Counted from the first letter of the stretch, positions 1 to 9,533 are shown. The stretch: 64,000 bases of DNA from Dickeya zeae NCPPB 2538 (GCF_000406165.1 NZ_CM001977.1:3606517-3670516); one strand, 5' to 3'. Notes: generated by a model from the sequence alone, not told the origin. Made by a program: numbers and translations.

Positions 1-19
1 CAGCCATACGCAGTCACCG

Positions 20-1432
20 CTATGGTGATAGCTCCTCCAGTACCTTACCTTTTGTTTCAATAGCATATCGCAGCGTTACCACACCCCCAATCAGGGCGAT
101 TAAGGCGAACGCAACAAACACATAGCGAATGCCAAAATCACTGACAATAACACCAACCAGAATAGGGCCAACGGCGGAACCCGCACGCAGCCAGGCACTG
201 CCCAATCCGGTGCCGATAGCGCGTAGCCTGGTTGGATAAAGCTCGGATGAATAGAGGTAGAGAGAAAACGTGATGGTTTGCAATATGCCGTACCCCACCG
301 TGGCACAGACCAGAATCTGTATTGGACTGGTCGCCCCTAATACGGTCAATGCAGTCAAAGGAATAATTGCCAATAAAAAAGCAGCCGCATACCAGCGCCT
401 GCGCCCAACTTTATCAATAAACAGCGCACAGATAATCGAGGCTACAACACCAAATGCCGATGTTATCCAGCCATAGGCCAGCGCCGTTTCGATAGGCAAG
501 CCAAAGACCTTTTTATATAGTGTTGGCAACCAGGTCACCAAACCATTGTTGATGGTATAGCCGCATACCCACAGCGCCCAAATGGTAAATGTCCGCTTGC
601 GGTAAATACCCGAAAACAGCTCACGCCACCCTTGCGAGGCAACGGTTTTATCCGCAGTCTGGCGAATGACCGGTTCTGCTAGCGTGCCACCGTGGCGAAT
701 CACTTCGTCCTCCAGTCTTTTCACCACCGCATCAGCTTCAGACAAACGCCCTTTTGAGGCCAGCCAGCGTGGTGACTCGGGCATAAACCAGCGTAAAGGC
801 ACCGTAATGATGGAAGGAATCAACCCCACAATAAACATCGCCTTCCAGCCATAAATCGGCACCAGAAAATACCCGGCTATCCCGGCAAACATCATGCCTA
901 TCGGGAAAATCACTTCATATAACAAAAAGAAACGCCCACGTTTTTTCGCTCCAACGAATTCATTGATATAAGAACTGGCGACTGGAACTTCAGCCCCAAT
1001 ACCTACACCTTGCAGGAAACGAAATACCATCATGGATGTACCGCTCCAGGCAAACAGACAGGATGCATCCATAATAACAAACAGGATAATCGTGATTTTT
1101 AATACGCCAAGACGGCCAATCTTTTCTGCCAGAGAGCCAAAAAATACCGCTCCGACCAATTGCCCGACATAGCTGGCAGCAATAATCATGCCGATATCCG
1201 TCGCATTTAACCCCCATTCCGCCGCCAGTTGCGGCATGGCAAACGCGATTGCCAGTACGGTATAAGCATCAAAGAATGTGGAAAGACCCACGACCACACG
1301 AATCGTCATTAACTGGCGGGTGATTGGCATCCGCTCAAGGCGGGCCACCAATTCAGCCTGTGTTGTGCCTCCAGTCGCGACAGTGCTGATGACACCACTC
1401 ATGGTGCCGACACTCATGTCATGCGTAGACAT
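20..1432 (-). CDS. MFS transporter, sugar/organic-acid:H+ symporter type
   Basis: A 470-residue major facilitator superfamily permease of the inner membrane with about twelve hydrophobic segments. Visible family marks are the loop 2-3 motif GSLAEKIGR (residues 99-107), the sugar-porter signature PESPRWL (218-224) and a second DKVGRRR loop in the C-terminal half. An acidic residue in the first membrane segment (FFDAYTV, D54) recalls aromatic-acid/H+ symporters and NiaP-like carriers, but the substrate cannot be read from sequence. The start at 1432 has a GGAG ribosome site 8 nt upstream. The gene stands alone; a small reading frame and an operator-like direct repeat lie 110-380 bp upstream. 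Family call firm, substrate unknown. Confidence 0.88.
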   Translation of the reverse strand: MSTHDMSVGTMSGVISTVATGGTTQAELVARLERMPITRQLMTIRVVVGLSTFFDAYTVLAIAFAMPQLAAEWGLNATDIGMIIAASYVGQLVGAVFFGSLAEKIGRLGVLKITIILFVIMDASCLFAWSGTSMMVFRFLQGVGIGAEVPVASSYINEFVGAKKRGRFFLLYEVIFPIGMMFAGIAGYFLVPIYGWKAMFIVGLIPSIITVPLRWFMPESPRWLASKGRLSEADAVVKRLEDEVIRHGGTLAEPVIRQTADKTVASQGWRELFSGIYRKRTFTIWALWVCGYTINNGLVTWLPTLYKKVFGLPIETALAYGWITSAFGVVASIICALFIDKVGRRRWYAAAFLLAIIPLTALTVLGATSPIQILVCATVGYGILQTITFSLYLYSSELYPTRLRAIGTGLGSAWLRAGSAVGPILVGVIVSDFGIRYVFVAFALIALIGGVVTLRYAIETKGKVLEELSP

Positions 1433-1545
1433 ACGTTTTTCTCCAGAAAGGCTAGTGAGGATGTGCTATTCCTGACCAGTCAGGGGCTTTTCTCCGTATC
1501 CCCTACCGGTATGTTCAGCACGCGGTAACAGTCACACAGGCGATT

Positions 1546-1746
1546 TCACCGCCCGATAACCGCCTGTGTTACCGGTTGCACTCCTCGTTGCAGCAACGTA
1601 TGCCTGCTCACGCAACGCATTATCCCCCGAGATCTGCCGCACAGTGCGTTAGCGCGTAATACATGATGCATTCCATCAGCATCACAGCCCTTTCCCGTAG
1701 ACAGACTGCGGTAGCGCTGCCCCGCCGTTATTGTGATTTTTTTCAT
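1546..1746 (-). CDS. Small hypothetical ORF (66 aa), possibly a remnant
   Basis: No recognisable domain. It is listed only because its ATG at 1746 is preceded by a well-spaced AGAGGA ribosome site and it lies between an operator-like repeat (1793-1813) and the MFS gene, on the same strand. The product is basic and rich in Arg and Cys (five Cys, scattered), without a signal peptide or membrane segment, which looks more like a decayed reading frame than a functional protein. An inverted repeat (ACACAGGCG ... CGCCTGTGT, 1532-1568) overlaps its 3' end. It could be a leader peptide, a gene remnant or chance. Apart from this ORF, 1433-2189 holds no gene. Confidence 0.25.
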   Translation of the reverse strand: MKKITITAGQRYRSLSTGKGCDADGMHHVLRANALCGRSRGIMRCVSRHTLLQRGVQPVTQAVIGR

Positions 1747-1792
1747 AGCGTCCTCTTTTCTTGATGTAGGGTACTTTTAATAAATTATGTAA

Positions 1793-1813
1793 AACGTTTG
1801 CAGGAACGTTTGC
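1793..1813. promoter_or_regulatory. Operator-like direct repeat (AACGTTTGC x2)
   Basis: Two copies of AACGTTTGC (1793-1801 and 1805-1813), 12 bp apart. On the minus strand this reads GCAAACGTT twice, which resembles the half-site and central CG of LacI/PurR-family operators. It lies about 45 bp upstream of the 1746 start codon, so it would suit control of the small ORF and MFS gene. The regulator is not identified. Confidence 0.35.
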
Positions 1814-2135
1814 ATATTTTTCTAATGAAGGGATTATGGGTGTCAAGAAAACGATGAAAATTTCGGCAGGGAGTGTGACGACTCTCTATACCTGATACTT
1901 ATTCGATCGCAGGATCTTGGAAAGAAGGCATATATGCGAATTGCATCACAGACAGTTTATTAATAGAGAACAGTTGAAGAAGAAGAGGGAATAATTCATT
2001 AATTATCAAGTGAATAAAAAATCACTGAATACCCACAGTACGGGTAGTGGTCATTGATGACTGGCTGCTGGAGAAGCGTCTGCTACAGGCTCCAAAGCGA
2101 TAGGTTCACGCGATAAAATGGATCGCCTGAAATGC

Positions 2136-2162
2136 AAAACGCTGGCACAAGGCCAGCGTTTT
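2136..2162 (-). terminator. Bidirectional rho-independent terminator after rplI
   Basis: A perfect 11-bp stem, AAAACGCTGGC / GCCAGCGTTTT, with a 5-nt loop. It lies 28 nt past the rplI stop codon; the A and T runs at the stem ends supply U-tracts in both directions. Confidence 0.85.
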
Positions 2163-2189
2163 ACGTGTTGCGATGAAGCGGAGTAAAAA

Positions 2190-2639
2190 TTACTCAGCTA
2201 CAACGACAACGTTCAGTTTAGCGAATACGTCGCCGTGCAGCTGGAAGCTCACTTCGTGATCGCCCAGTGTACGCAGAACGCCGTTCGGCAGACGAACTTC
2301 ACTTTTCGCTACTTCAACACCGGCAGCGGTCACCGCATCAGCGATGTCACGAGTACCGATAGAACCGAACAGTTTGCCTTCGTCACCCGCTTTAGAAGCG
2401 ATGGTTACGGAAGCCAGTGCGTTGACTTTCTCAGCGCGGGCTTCAGCAGCAGCCAGAACGTCAGCCAGTTTAGCTTCCAGTTCAGCGCGACGGGCTTCGA
2501 AGAACTCAACGTTTTTCTTGGTTGCCGGCACAGCTTTGCCCTGCGGAACCAGGAAGTTACGAGCGTAGCCCGCTTTAACGTTAACCTGATCACCCAGGCT
2601 GCCCAGGTTTGCTACTTTATCAAGCAGAATAACTTGCAT
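2190..2639 (-). CDS. rplI: 50S ribosomal protein L9
   Basis: A large-subunit protein that binds 23S rRNA near the L1 stalk base. The 149-residue length and the opening MQVILLDKVANLGSLGDQV are those of enterobacterial L9. The N-terminal rRNA-binding domain (about 1-40), the long connecting helix rich in Ala/Glu/Lys (about 41-75) and the C-terminal domain are all present. The start has an AGGATAAGGT ribosome site. Last gene of the rpsF-priB-rpsR-rplI operon, 41 nt after rpsR and followed by a strong terminator. Confidence 0.98.
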   Translation of the reverse strand: MQVILLDKVANLGSLGDQVNVKAGYARNFLVPQGKAVPATKKNVEFFEARRAELEAKLADVLAAAEARAEKVNALASVTIASKAGDEGKLFGSIGTRDIADAVTAAGVEVAKSEVRLPNGVLRTLGDHEVSFQLHGDVFAKLNVVVVAE

Positions 2640-2680
2640 TACCTTATCCTCTCAAAGTCTCGTTAATGGACAGTGGCCGA

Positions 2681-3230
<550 letters not shown>

Positions 3231-3238
3231 CACAACAA

Positions 3239-3631
3239 TTACTCTTCAGAATCCCCAACTTCAGCATCATCATCAGCTTCAGCGTATTCGTCACGACGCT
3301 CACGGCGTTCGTCTTTCGCTTTCACCATCGGAGATGCTTCAGTTACCGCGTGCTTAACGCGCATAACCATGCTGCGGATAACGGCGTCGTTGAAGCGGAA
3401 GTTAGTTTCCAGCTCATCGATCACTTCCTGCGGCGCTTCAACGTTCATCAGAACGTAGTGAGCTTTGTGCAGTTTGTTGATCGGGTAAGCCAGCTGACGA
3501 CGGCCCCAGTCTTCCAGACGGTGGATCTTGCCTTCCGCTGCTGTGATAGCACCGGTGTAACGCTCGATCATGCCCGGAACCTGTTCGCTCTGGTCAGGAT
3601 GAACCATAAAAACGATTTCGTAATGACGCAT
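3239..3631 (-). CDS. rpsF: 30S ribosomal protein S6
   Basis: A 130-residue small-subunit protein that forms a heterodimer with S18. The opening MRHYEIVFMVHPDQSEQVPG and the central LEDWGRRQLAYPINKLHKA are diagnostic. The acidic C-terminal tail (Asp/Glu-rich, ending DSEE) is the region that RimK extends with glutamate in E. coli. First gene of the operon; a consensus-like sigma-70 promoter lies about 100 bp upstream. Confidence 0.98.
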   Translation of the reverse strand: MRHYEIVFMVHPDQSEQVPGMIERYTGAITAAEGKIHRLEDWGRRQLAYPINKLHKAHYVLMNVEAPQEVIDELETNFRFNDAVIRSMVMRVKHAVTEASPMVKAKDERRERRDEYAEADDDAEVGDSEE

Positions 3632-3732
3632 CGAATTGCTCCTTACGGATTATTCAGCCTCCTGTCAGGGTCAGCCGCGGCCCATGGAAGCAAGGAACGT
3701 GTTGTGTGTACGGCTGAAAAAAATGACGCGTA

Positions 3733-3761
3733 ATTATAATGACGCCCTCATGGGAAAACAA
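3733..3761 (-). promoter_or_regulatory. Sigma-70 promoter of the rpsF operon
   Basis: On the minus strand TTGTTT (3761-3756) and TATAAT (3738-3733) are separated by exactly 17 bp. The -10 hexamer is perfect. The 5' leader to rpsF is about 95 nt. Confidence 0.75.
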
Positions 3762-3816
3762 GCGATATTGCCAGTCATCCCCACAAACGGAAAAACAACG
3801 CAGCCAAAAGAGGAAA

Positions 3817-4566
3817 TCAGAGCGAACGCACGAAGAAATCCGCCCCGGCCTGCAAGGCGGTCGGGGTAATCTTGTGGCCGATGCCGACCTCCGTCAGGTA
3901 GGTCACACGCTGACTGGCGTTACAAGCGGTCAGTTCCCGATACAACCGTTCGCTCTGCGATGCCGGAACCAGCTCATCAGCCAAACCATGCCAGAGCAAG
4001 AGCGGCCGGTCGGATACCTTATCTAACTGATGGCCCACGTCATAAGGCGCCACACGTTCCGCCAGCGCCTGTAACTGCGCCTGCGCTCCCGGCTCATCCG
4101 GCGTCACCGGTGGAAACAGCGTCTGCGATAACGACGAAAAATAGCCAGCGCCCATAAAGCAGGCCGCCGATTTCAGCCAGGGGTATTGCGTCATCGCCGC
4201 CAGCGCCGTCATGCCGCCCATCGACGCCCCACAAATCCCGACTCTGTCGCCGTCAATGAGACCATGCTCACGACACCAGGCCAGATAGCGGGGCAACTCC
4301 TGCACATTCGTCAGTAATATGTCCCAAAAACAGCGCCAGCGCCGCGCCTCATCACCGTCAAAGCGTGCGCCATGCATCAGTGCATCCGGCGCAATAACCC
4401 GAAAGCCAGCCTTCGCCAGCGCGTAGGCAAAATACGAGTAGACTTCTTTGGAGGAGGTGTAGCCATGAAAGAAGAAAATGGTGGGTAAAGGCCGCGTCCT
4501 GCCGCCAGAAGGAAAGGCATGCAGCACCTCGATGCCTGAAACATCCTCGTTTCCCATTTCTACCAT
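3817..4566 (-). CDS. yjfP: YjfP-like alpha/beta hydrolase (esterase)
   Basis: A cytoplasmic serine esterase of the dienelactone-hydrolase-like fold, 249 residues, the same length as E. coli YjfP. The nucleophile elbow GASMGG puts the catalytic serine at S115; the likely acid and base are D198 (LLLWHGLADELVP) and H231 (GIGHKITP). FFFHGYTSSK at 31-40 forms the oxyanion side. Natural substrate unknown; YjfP cleaves short acyl esters in vitro. In E. coli yjfP lies near bsmA and the rpsF operon, and the same loci are close here. Confidence 0.9.
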   Translation of the reverse strand: MVEMGNEDVSGIEVLHAFPSGGRTRPLPTIFFFHGYTSSKEVYSYFAYALAKAGFRVIAPDALMHGARFDGDEARRWRCFWDILLTNVQELPRYLAWCREHGLIDGDRVGICGASMGGMTALAAMTQYPWLKSAACFMGAGYFSSLSQTLFPPVTPDEPGAQAQLQALAERVAPYDVGHQLDKVSDRPLLLWHGLADELVPASQSERLYRELTACNASQRVTYLTEVGIGHKITPTALQAGADFFVRSL

Positions 4567-4719
4567 TATCGTCTCCTTTTCTTCATTGATTAACAGGTAA
4601 AACCGTCAGGAACGCCTACAATTATTTCGTATACCATTTAACCGCTGGCAACACTCGATACACATAAAGACAGATCGCAATGATCTTGATCAAATTAGTT
4701 ACAAAAGTACCGATTAGTG

Positions 4720-4746
4720 TAAAATTTCGCACTTTTTTGCCGTTAA
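4720..4746 (+). promoter_or_regulatory. Sigma-28 (FliA) promoter of the first chemoreceptor
   Basis: TAAAATTT-N11-GCCGTTAA, against the flagellar consensus TAAAGTTT-N11-GCCGATAA: two mismatches and exact spacing. It is 52 bp upstream of the start codon, so the receptor should be made with the late flagellar genes. Confidence 0.75.
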
Positions 4747-4798
4747 CGGCAGTAATCAATCGCCAATCACGTCTCATACCATACTAAAGAGAATTATC

Positions 4799-6739
4799 AT
4801 GCAGCTTGCTTTTAGACGCTGGAGCCTCGGTGTCAAACTTTCAGTCATTGCCTCCCTGAGTGTGGCTGTGCTGTTTATTACATTCAGCCTCAGTCTGACA
4901 CGCTCAGCCGGTGAGAAACTGGAATCATTGACAATGCATGACATGGAAAGTCAGGTTACGGGTATTACCGATATGATAGCCATGTACGACGCCAGCCTGC
5001 AGTCAGGTGTCGACAGCTATACCAATCTGTTTGCCAGCTTTCTACCTTCTCGTTTTACCGTTGATAATCAGGCCCGCCTGCCTGTCAGCAGTACGACTGC
5101 CCCGACACTGAAATCCGGCGATACCGTTCTTAACATGAACACCGCCGTTACTGACGACTTTCTCAGTCGTACTGGTGCGATTTCCACCATTTTCGTACGC
5201 GATGGCGACGACTTCGTGCGTATCACCACATCGTTAAAGAAGGAAGATGGCTCACGGGCCATCGGCACTAAACTGGACCGCGCCAGCCCGGCGTTCGCGC
5301 CGGTTTCCAGCAACAAATCGTTCAGTGGACTGGCGGTACTCTTCGGCAAGCAATATATCACCCAGTACAAACCGGTCACCGACGCCAGCGGTAACGTTAT
5401 CGCCATTCTGTTCGTGGGGATTGATATCAGCAAAGAGTTTGCCCTGATGCAAAAACGCATCCTGGACAAACGCATCGGCGATAGCGGTCATTTTATTGCG
5501 CTCAGCACCGCGGGTGCGACAGCGGGCAACTATCTGGTTCATCCAACGCTCAGCGGGCAAAAGCCGGGCTGGTCTGGCGACACACTACAACAGGTGCTGA
5601 AGAATGACAGCGGCAGGCTGGAATACGAAGACAGTAGCCTGAGCGGCGATGACCGCACCCAGGTGATGGTGTACCACAGCGTGCCGCAATGGAAATGGGT
5701 TGTCGTCGGCACCATTAGCAAGGCCAGTCTGTTGGCGGAAATCAATGCCATCCGCAATGTGTTCCTGGGCGGTGGTATTGCGCTGGTAGTACTGTTTGCC
5801 GTGTTCTTCGTCTACCTCACCCGTCGCTGGTTAAGTCGGCCGCTGGACGAGGTGGTCAAAGTCGCGGAGCAGTTCGCAGCCGGGAATCTGCAGGCCACGC
5901 TCACCACCCAGAGCCAGGATGAAGTGGGTCGGCTGGTCGATGCCATCAACGGTATGGGGCACGGCCTGACCCGGCTGGTATCGCAGGTACGCGACTCAGC
6001 TGAAGAGATCGTCGTCGGTACGGATGTGCTGGCCGAAGACAGCGGAAACATCAGCGAGCAAATTTCCCGTCAGGCCAGCAGTGTGGAAGAAACCTCCGCC
6101 ACCATGGAACAACTGGCATCGACGGTAAAACAGAATGCCGACAACGTTTCTACCGTCAAAGGCCTGGCGGCACAGAGCGCCAGCGCCGCCCAAAATGGCA
6201 GTAAAACGGTCACCGACTCGGTGGAAACGATGAGCGAAATCAAACGCTCATCGCAGAAAATTGCTGACATCACCACCACCATCCAGTCGATCGCCTTTCA
6301 GACTAACATTCTGGCGCTCAACGCCGCTGTCGAAGCATCACGCGCAGGCGAACACGGTAAAGGCTTTGCGGTGGTCGCCGCCGAAGTCCGCTCGCTGGCC
6401 CAGCGTAGCTCTTCTGCGGTCAAAGAAATCGAAGCACTGATTGCGGAATCACTGCATCAGGTCGAAACCGGTTATCGATTCTCGGAAAAAACCCGTGCAG
6501 CGATGGATGACCTACTGCAACGTATTCAGCAGGTCAGCACCATCATCAACGATATTGATATCGCCTCACATGAACAGGCTCTGGGCATCGAGCAGGTCAA
6601 TGTGGCTATCAATCAGATCGGGCAGGCTATCCACCAGAATGCCTCGCTGGTTCAAAACTCGGAAAGCACAGCTCAAGGACTACGCGAGAAAGGCCACCAC
6701 TTGAGCGATGCGGTCAGCGTATTTCGCATTCATCACTGA
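4799..6739 (+). CDS. Methyl-accepting chemotaxis protein with Cache sensor
   Basis: A 646-residue transmembrane chemoreceptor. Layout: first membrane segment about 12-32, a large periplasmic Cache-type (Cache3/Cache2-like) ligand domain about 33-310, second membrane segment about 317-340, HAMP (starting RRWLSRPLDEVVKVAEQF), then a cytoplasmic coiled coil. The signalling tip contains the highly conserved QTNILALNAAVEASRAGEHG stretch that contacts CheA/CheW. There is no C-terminal NWETF-type pentapeptide, so CheR/CheB must act without tethering on this receptor. Ligand unknown; Cache receptors often bind amino acids or organic acids. A sigma-28 promoter precedes it and a hairpin follows. Confidence 0.93.
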   Translation: MQLAFRRWSLGVKLSVIASLSVAVLFITFSLSLTRSAGEKLESLTMHDMESQVTGITDMIAMYDASLQSGVDSYTNLFASFLPSRFTVDNQARLPVSSTTAPTLKSGDTVLNMNTAVTDDFLSRTGAISTIFVRDGDDFVRITTSLKKEDGSRAIGTKLDRASPAFAPVSSNKSFSGLAVLFGKQYITQYKPVTDASGNVIAILFVGIDISKEFALMQKRILDKRIGDSGHFIALSTAGATAGNYLVHPTLSGQKPGWSGDTLQQVLKNDSGRLEYEDSSLSGDDRTQVMVYHSVPQWKWVVVGTISKASLLAEINAIRNVFLGGGIALVVLFAVFFVYLTRRWLSRPLDEVVKVAEQFAAGNLQATLTTQSQDEVGRLVDAINGMGHGLTRLVSQVRDSAEEIVVGTDVLAEDSGNISEQISRQASSVEETSATMEQLASTVKQNADNVSTVKGLAAQSASAAQNGSKTVTDSVETMSEIKRSSQKIADITTTIQSIAFQTNILALNAAVEASRAGEHGKGFAVVAAEVRSLAQRSSSAVKEIEALIAESLHQVETGYRFSEKTRAAMDDLLQRIQQVSTIINDIDIASHEQALGIEQVNVAINQIGQAIHQNASLVQNSESTAQGLREKGHHLSDAVSVFRIHH

Positions 6740-6748
6740 TGCTGTCAT

Positions 6749-6775
6749 GACCTTCGCCGTTTACCGGCGAAGGTC
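6749..6775 (+). terminator. Stem-loop after the first chemoreceptor
   Basis: GACCTTCGCCG / CGGCGAAGGTC, a perfect 11-bp stem with loop TTTAC, starting 10 nt after the stop codon. No U-tract follows, so it may act as an mRNA 3' end stabiliser rather than an intrinsic terminator. Confidence 0.5.
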
Positions 6776-6956
6776 ACTTCACCCCTACCCCGTTTACACG
6801 TCAATACACCTCAACGGTATCCCTGTCTGCTTCAAGGCGTTACACTATTCTCGCCCGGTACAACAATTCTCACCCGTTACAACACGCTGATTCACCGCGT
6901 TATTGACGTGTGCCGGATGAATTTATCGCGTATCGAACTGAATGGAGCACCGCGTT

Positions 6957-7322
6957 ATGACTTGCCCGTCATGGTTATTCAGACTGACGCCGCTACACAG
7001 AGTGTGGTTGGGCGCGGCGCTGTCGATGCTGCTCAGTAGCTGTGCGATGCTGGCCGGTAAGCCGGTTCCACCGCCACCACCGGCACAGCAGGCGGTAGAA
7101 GTGTCCAGAGAGCAAAGCTACCTGTTGGAAAAAACCGGCTCTGTCTCGGTGAATGTTCGCGGCACTCTCGATAATGCGGTAGAAGAAATCGCCCGTGAGG
7201 CCAACGCACGCGGCATGCCTTACTACCGTGTGGTCAGCCTGACGCAAGATGAGCATGTGCGACAGGACAACTGGCACGGCTATGCGGTCTTCTATCGTCC
7301 CTTGCCTGCCGCTCGCCCATAG
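6957..7322 (+). CDS. bsmA: BsmA/YjfO-like DUF1471 lipoprotein
   Basis: A small outer-membrane lipoprotein related to E. coli BsmA (YjfO), which is linked to biofilm behaviour and peroxide stress. The signal peptide ends in a lipobox LSSC (C29); a proline-rich linker (PVPPPPPAQQ) follows, then a YdgH/BhsA/McbA-type (DUF1471) domain with the typical GxxSV...TLDNAVEEIAREANARG...YYRV pattern. An upstream in-frame ATG at 6942 has no ribosome site, while ATG 6957 is preceded by GGAGC at 8-nt spacing, so 6957 is preferred. It is the only lipoprotein of this family here; a second DUF1471 protein is encoded at 56079-56327. Confidence 0.85.
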   Translation: MTCPSWLFRLTPLHRVWLGAALSMLLSSCAMLAGKPVPPPPPAQQAVEVSREQSYLLEKTGSVSVNVRGTLDNAVEEIAREANARGMPYYRVVSLTQDEHVRQDNWHGYAVFYRPLPAARP

Positions 7323-7368
7323 CCATTCAGGCACAATAAGAGCCTAAAGAACGTTAAGAGGATGAAGG

Positions 7369-7644
7369 ATGAAAACAAAGATTGCCGCCATCGCCCTGTT
7401 ACTGCTGACAAGCGGCCTGAGTGGCACTGCGCTGGCTTCACAATATCCGTGCCGTAGCACAGAATGGAATGAGTGGATAGAGTCGATAGTCAATACGCGC
7501 GCCGTGCTGGGTGATGTCGATGTCGGCTCACAGGTTTGGCAGCAGGCGGTGGAAAGCCGGTTACCCGCCTCCTCCTGGCCGTCACGCAGTTCGGTATTGT
7601 GGTGCGCGGCGGTAGAACAGAAAATCGCTACTCTGAAGAAATAA
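7369..7644 (+). CDS. Small exported protein of unknown function
   Basis: A 91-residue protein with a clear Sec signal peptide (MKTKIAAIALLLLTSGLSG, cleavage after ALA near residue 24). The mature part is about 67 residues, tryptophan-rich, with two cysteines (YPCRS and LWCAA) that could form a periplasmic disulfide. No family is recognised. The ribosome site AGAGGATGAAGG is strong. It follows bsmA by 46 nt without an obvious terminator, so the two may be co-transcribed as an envelope-stress pair (inference). Confidence 0.75.
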   Translation: MKTKIAAIALLLLTSGLSGTALASQYPCRSTEWNEWIESIVNTRAVLGDVDVGSQVWQQAVESRLPASSWPSRSSVLWCAAVEQKIATLKK

Positions 7645-7762
7645 TCCCCCTTTAATGAATGCCGACTGTGGGCCTCGCCCTGCTGTCGGCCCATCCTGTG
7701 ATCGCCATAACATCCCCAACGTCTGAGCCGCCTGAAACTGCCCGTTTTTTCCACCGTCGATA

Positions 7763-7789
7763 TAAAATTCCCTCCATCAAAGCCGATAA
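7763..7789 (+). promoter_or_regulatory. Sigma-28 (FliA) promoter of the second chemoreceptor
   Basis: TAAAATTC-N11-GCCGATAA. The -10 element matches the flagellar consensus perfectly and the spacing is exact. It is 157 bp upstream of the ATG at 7946. The rest of 7645-7945 holds no gene. Confidence 0.8.
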
Positions 7790-7945
7790 AATTCAGGCGT
7801 TTGATTAACATACCTGGCTTCATTCTGGGTCTCTTCGACAGCCAGACCTGTGCCGACGTATGAGTCATGTCTTCGCAACACCGGATAGTCACACGAATAA
7901 GACAACAGTTCAGGACAACAACAAATAAAGGAAGGAAGTAGATTT

Positions 7946-9481
7946 ATGCTACATCACCTGTCATTAAAACATCTGCCAGTCACGCGTAAGCTGTTGCTGG
8001 GATTTGGGTTATTGCTACTCATTGGTATTACTCTGTCATTAGTCGGTTTTTATGGTTTACACAACAGCGATCAATCCCTGAAACGCCTTAGCCGCCTGGG
8101 GTCGATGTATGACAAAACCGTCGTTGCCAGGGAAGCCAACTTTAATTATGCGCTGGAGCGTAAAACGCAATACCTGGAACAACATGACTCAGCCATCAGT
8201 ACCATCAGCCAGGAACTGACAACGCTCCTGCAGGAAATTAAAGCGAATGCCTGGCCGGAAGAGGACGAACATGGTATTCGGCAAGTCAGCACCATGCTGG
8301 ACGCCTATACCAACCAGCGTAAACAGGTGATGAAATCTGACGTCAGCCAGCAAGTGTTAAGCGATCTTAATGCCCAAATGGCAACATTGCAGGAAAGCAT
8401 CAACCAACTCTATTTCACTGAAGAAAGTCGCGCTGCCAGGAATGTCACCAACAGCGATGTTCAACTGGCAATGATTACCATCGTAGCGGTGATACTGGGC
8501 CTGACGGCGGCTATCGTCATTTCGCGTCAGATAGTCCGGCCATTACATGAAGCCTTACGGGCAACACGCGCCATTTCTGAAGGTGACCTGACGGTACAAC
8601 TCAGCAGCGAACGCCGTGACGAGTTGGGACAGTTGATTTGCGCCATGGCGAAGATGAACGACAACCTACATGGCATGATCGACAAAATCCGCCTCAGTGC
8701 CGATCAGATTTCCCATGCTGCAGGAGAGATAGTATCGGGCAATGTGAATTTATCATCCCGCACCGAGCAGCAGGCCGCGGCTATCGAGCAAACCGCCGCC
8801 AGTATGGAGCAGCTCACCTCCACCGTGAAGCAGAATACAGATAATGCGCACCATGCTAATACTCTGGTGATAAATGCATCGTCTACTGCGCGTCAGGGCG
8901 GTGAACAAGTCAGTAGTGCGGTACAAACAATGGGCAACATTGCCCAAGGGTCGCGTCGCATCGCCGAAATTACGTCCGTCATCAACAGCATTGCGTTTCA
9001 GACCAATATTCTGGCACTCAACGCCGCAGTAGAAGCCGCCCGCGCCGGGGAACAGGGACGCGGATTTGCCGTGGTCGCCGGAGAGGTGCGTAATCTGGCA
9101 CAACGCAGTGCACAAGCCGCCCATGAAATTGAAAACCTGATCGCCACATCCGTATCACAAATTAATGATGGTGCGTCGCTGGTAGAAAATGCCGGTAAAA
9201 CGATGGAGGACATTGTTCAGGCGGTCACGCAGGTTCATGACATCATGGGTGAGATCGCTGTCGCGTCTGATGAACAACACCGTGGTATATCACAGGTAGG
9301 TAATGCGATTGTCGAAATGGAGCAAACCACGCAGCAAAACGCCGTTCTGGTTGAACAATCGTCTGCGGCCGCGACCTCGCTAGAACAGCAGGCTGAGCTG
9401 CTCTCCAGCGCCGTCTCCGCGTTCCGCCTTTCCAGCGGACAAGCGCTAATCGCGCCACGGTTATCCGTACAACACGCCTGA
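7946..9481 (+). CDS. Methyl-accepting chemotaxis protein, four-helix-bundle sensor
   Basis: A 511-residue receptor with membrane segments at about 16-36 and 174-194 enclosing a compact (~140-residue) helical periplasmic domain of the 4HB/Tar-like class. HAMP follows (RQIVRPLHEALRATRAISEGD), then the methylation helices and the conserved tip QTNILALNAAVEAARAGEQG. The spacing of the helices and SLEQQAELLSSAVSAFRL near the C-terminus are those of the enterobacterial Tsr/Tar class, but no NWETF pentapeptide is present. Ligand unknown. The gene has a sigma-28 promoter and is monocistronic, convergent with rlmB. Confidence 0.94.
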   Translation: MLHHLSLKHLPVTRKLLLGFGLLLLIGITLSLVGFYGLHNSDQSLKRLSRLGSMYDKTVVAREANFNYALERKTQYLEQHDSAISTISQELTTLLQEIKANAWPEEDEHGIRQVSTMLDAYTNQRKQVMKSDVSQQVLSDLNAQMATLQESINQLYFTEESRAARNVTNSDVQLAMITIVAVILGLTAAIVISRQIVRPLHEALRATRAISEGDLTVQLSSERRDELGQLICAMAKMNDNLHGMIDKIRLSADQISHAAGEIVSGNVNLSSRTEQQAAAIEQTAASMEQLTSTVKQNTDNAHHANTLVINASSTARQGGEQVSSAVQTMGNIAQGSRRIAEITSVINSIAFQTNILALNAAVEAARAGEQGRGFAVVAGEVRNLAQRSAQAAHEIENLIATSVSQINDGASLVENAGKTMEDIVQAVTQVHDIMGEIAVASDEQHRGISQVGNAIVEMEQTTQQNAVLVEQSSAAATSLEQQAELLSSAVSAFRLSSGQALIAPRLSVQHA

Positions 9482-9491
9482 TACATCTTCA

Positions 9492-9516
9492 CTGCCTGAA
9501 CCCTGTGTTCAGGCAG
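9492..9516. terminator. Stem-loop between the second chemoreceptor and rlmB
   Basis: CTGCCTGAA / TTCAGGCAG, perfect 9-bp stem with a 7-nt loop, in the 52-nt gap between convergent genes. It could serve both. There is no long U-tract. Confidence 0.55.
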
Positions 9517-9533
9517 CCTATCGACCGCTCTAC

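Noticed and set aside
7344..7892. 182-codon minus-strand frame over the small exported protein and chemoreceptor promoter
   Set aside because: Antisense to a gene with a signal peptide and strong ribosome site; overlaps a good sigma-28 promoter.
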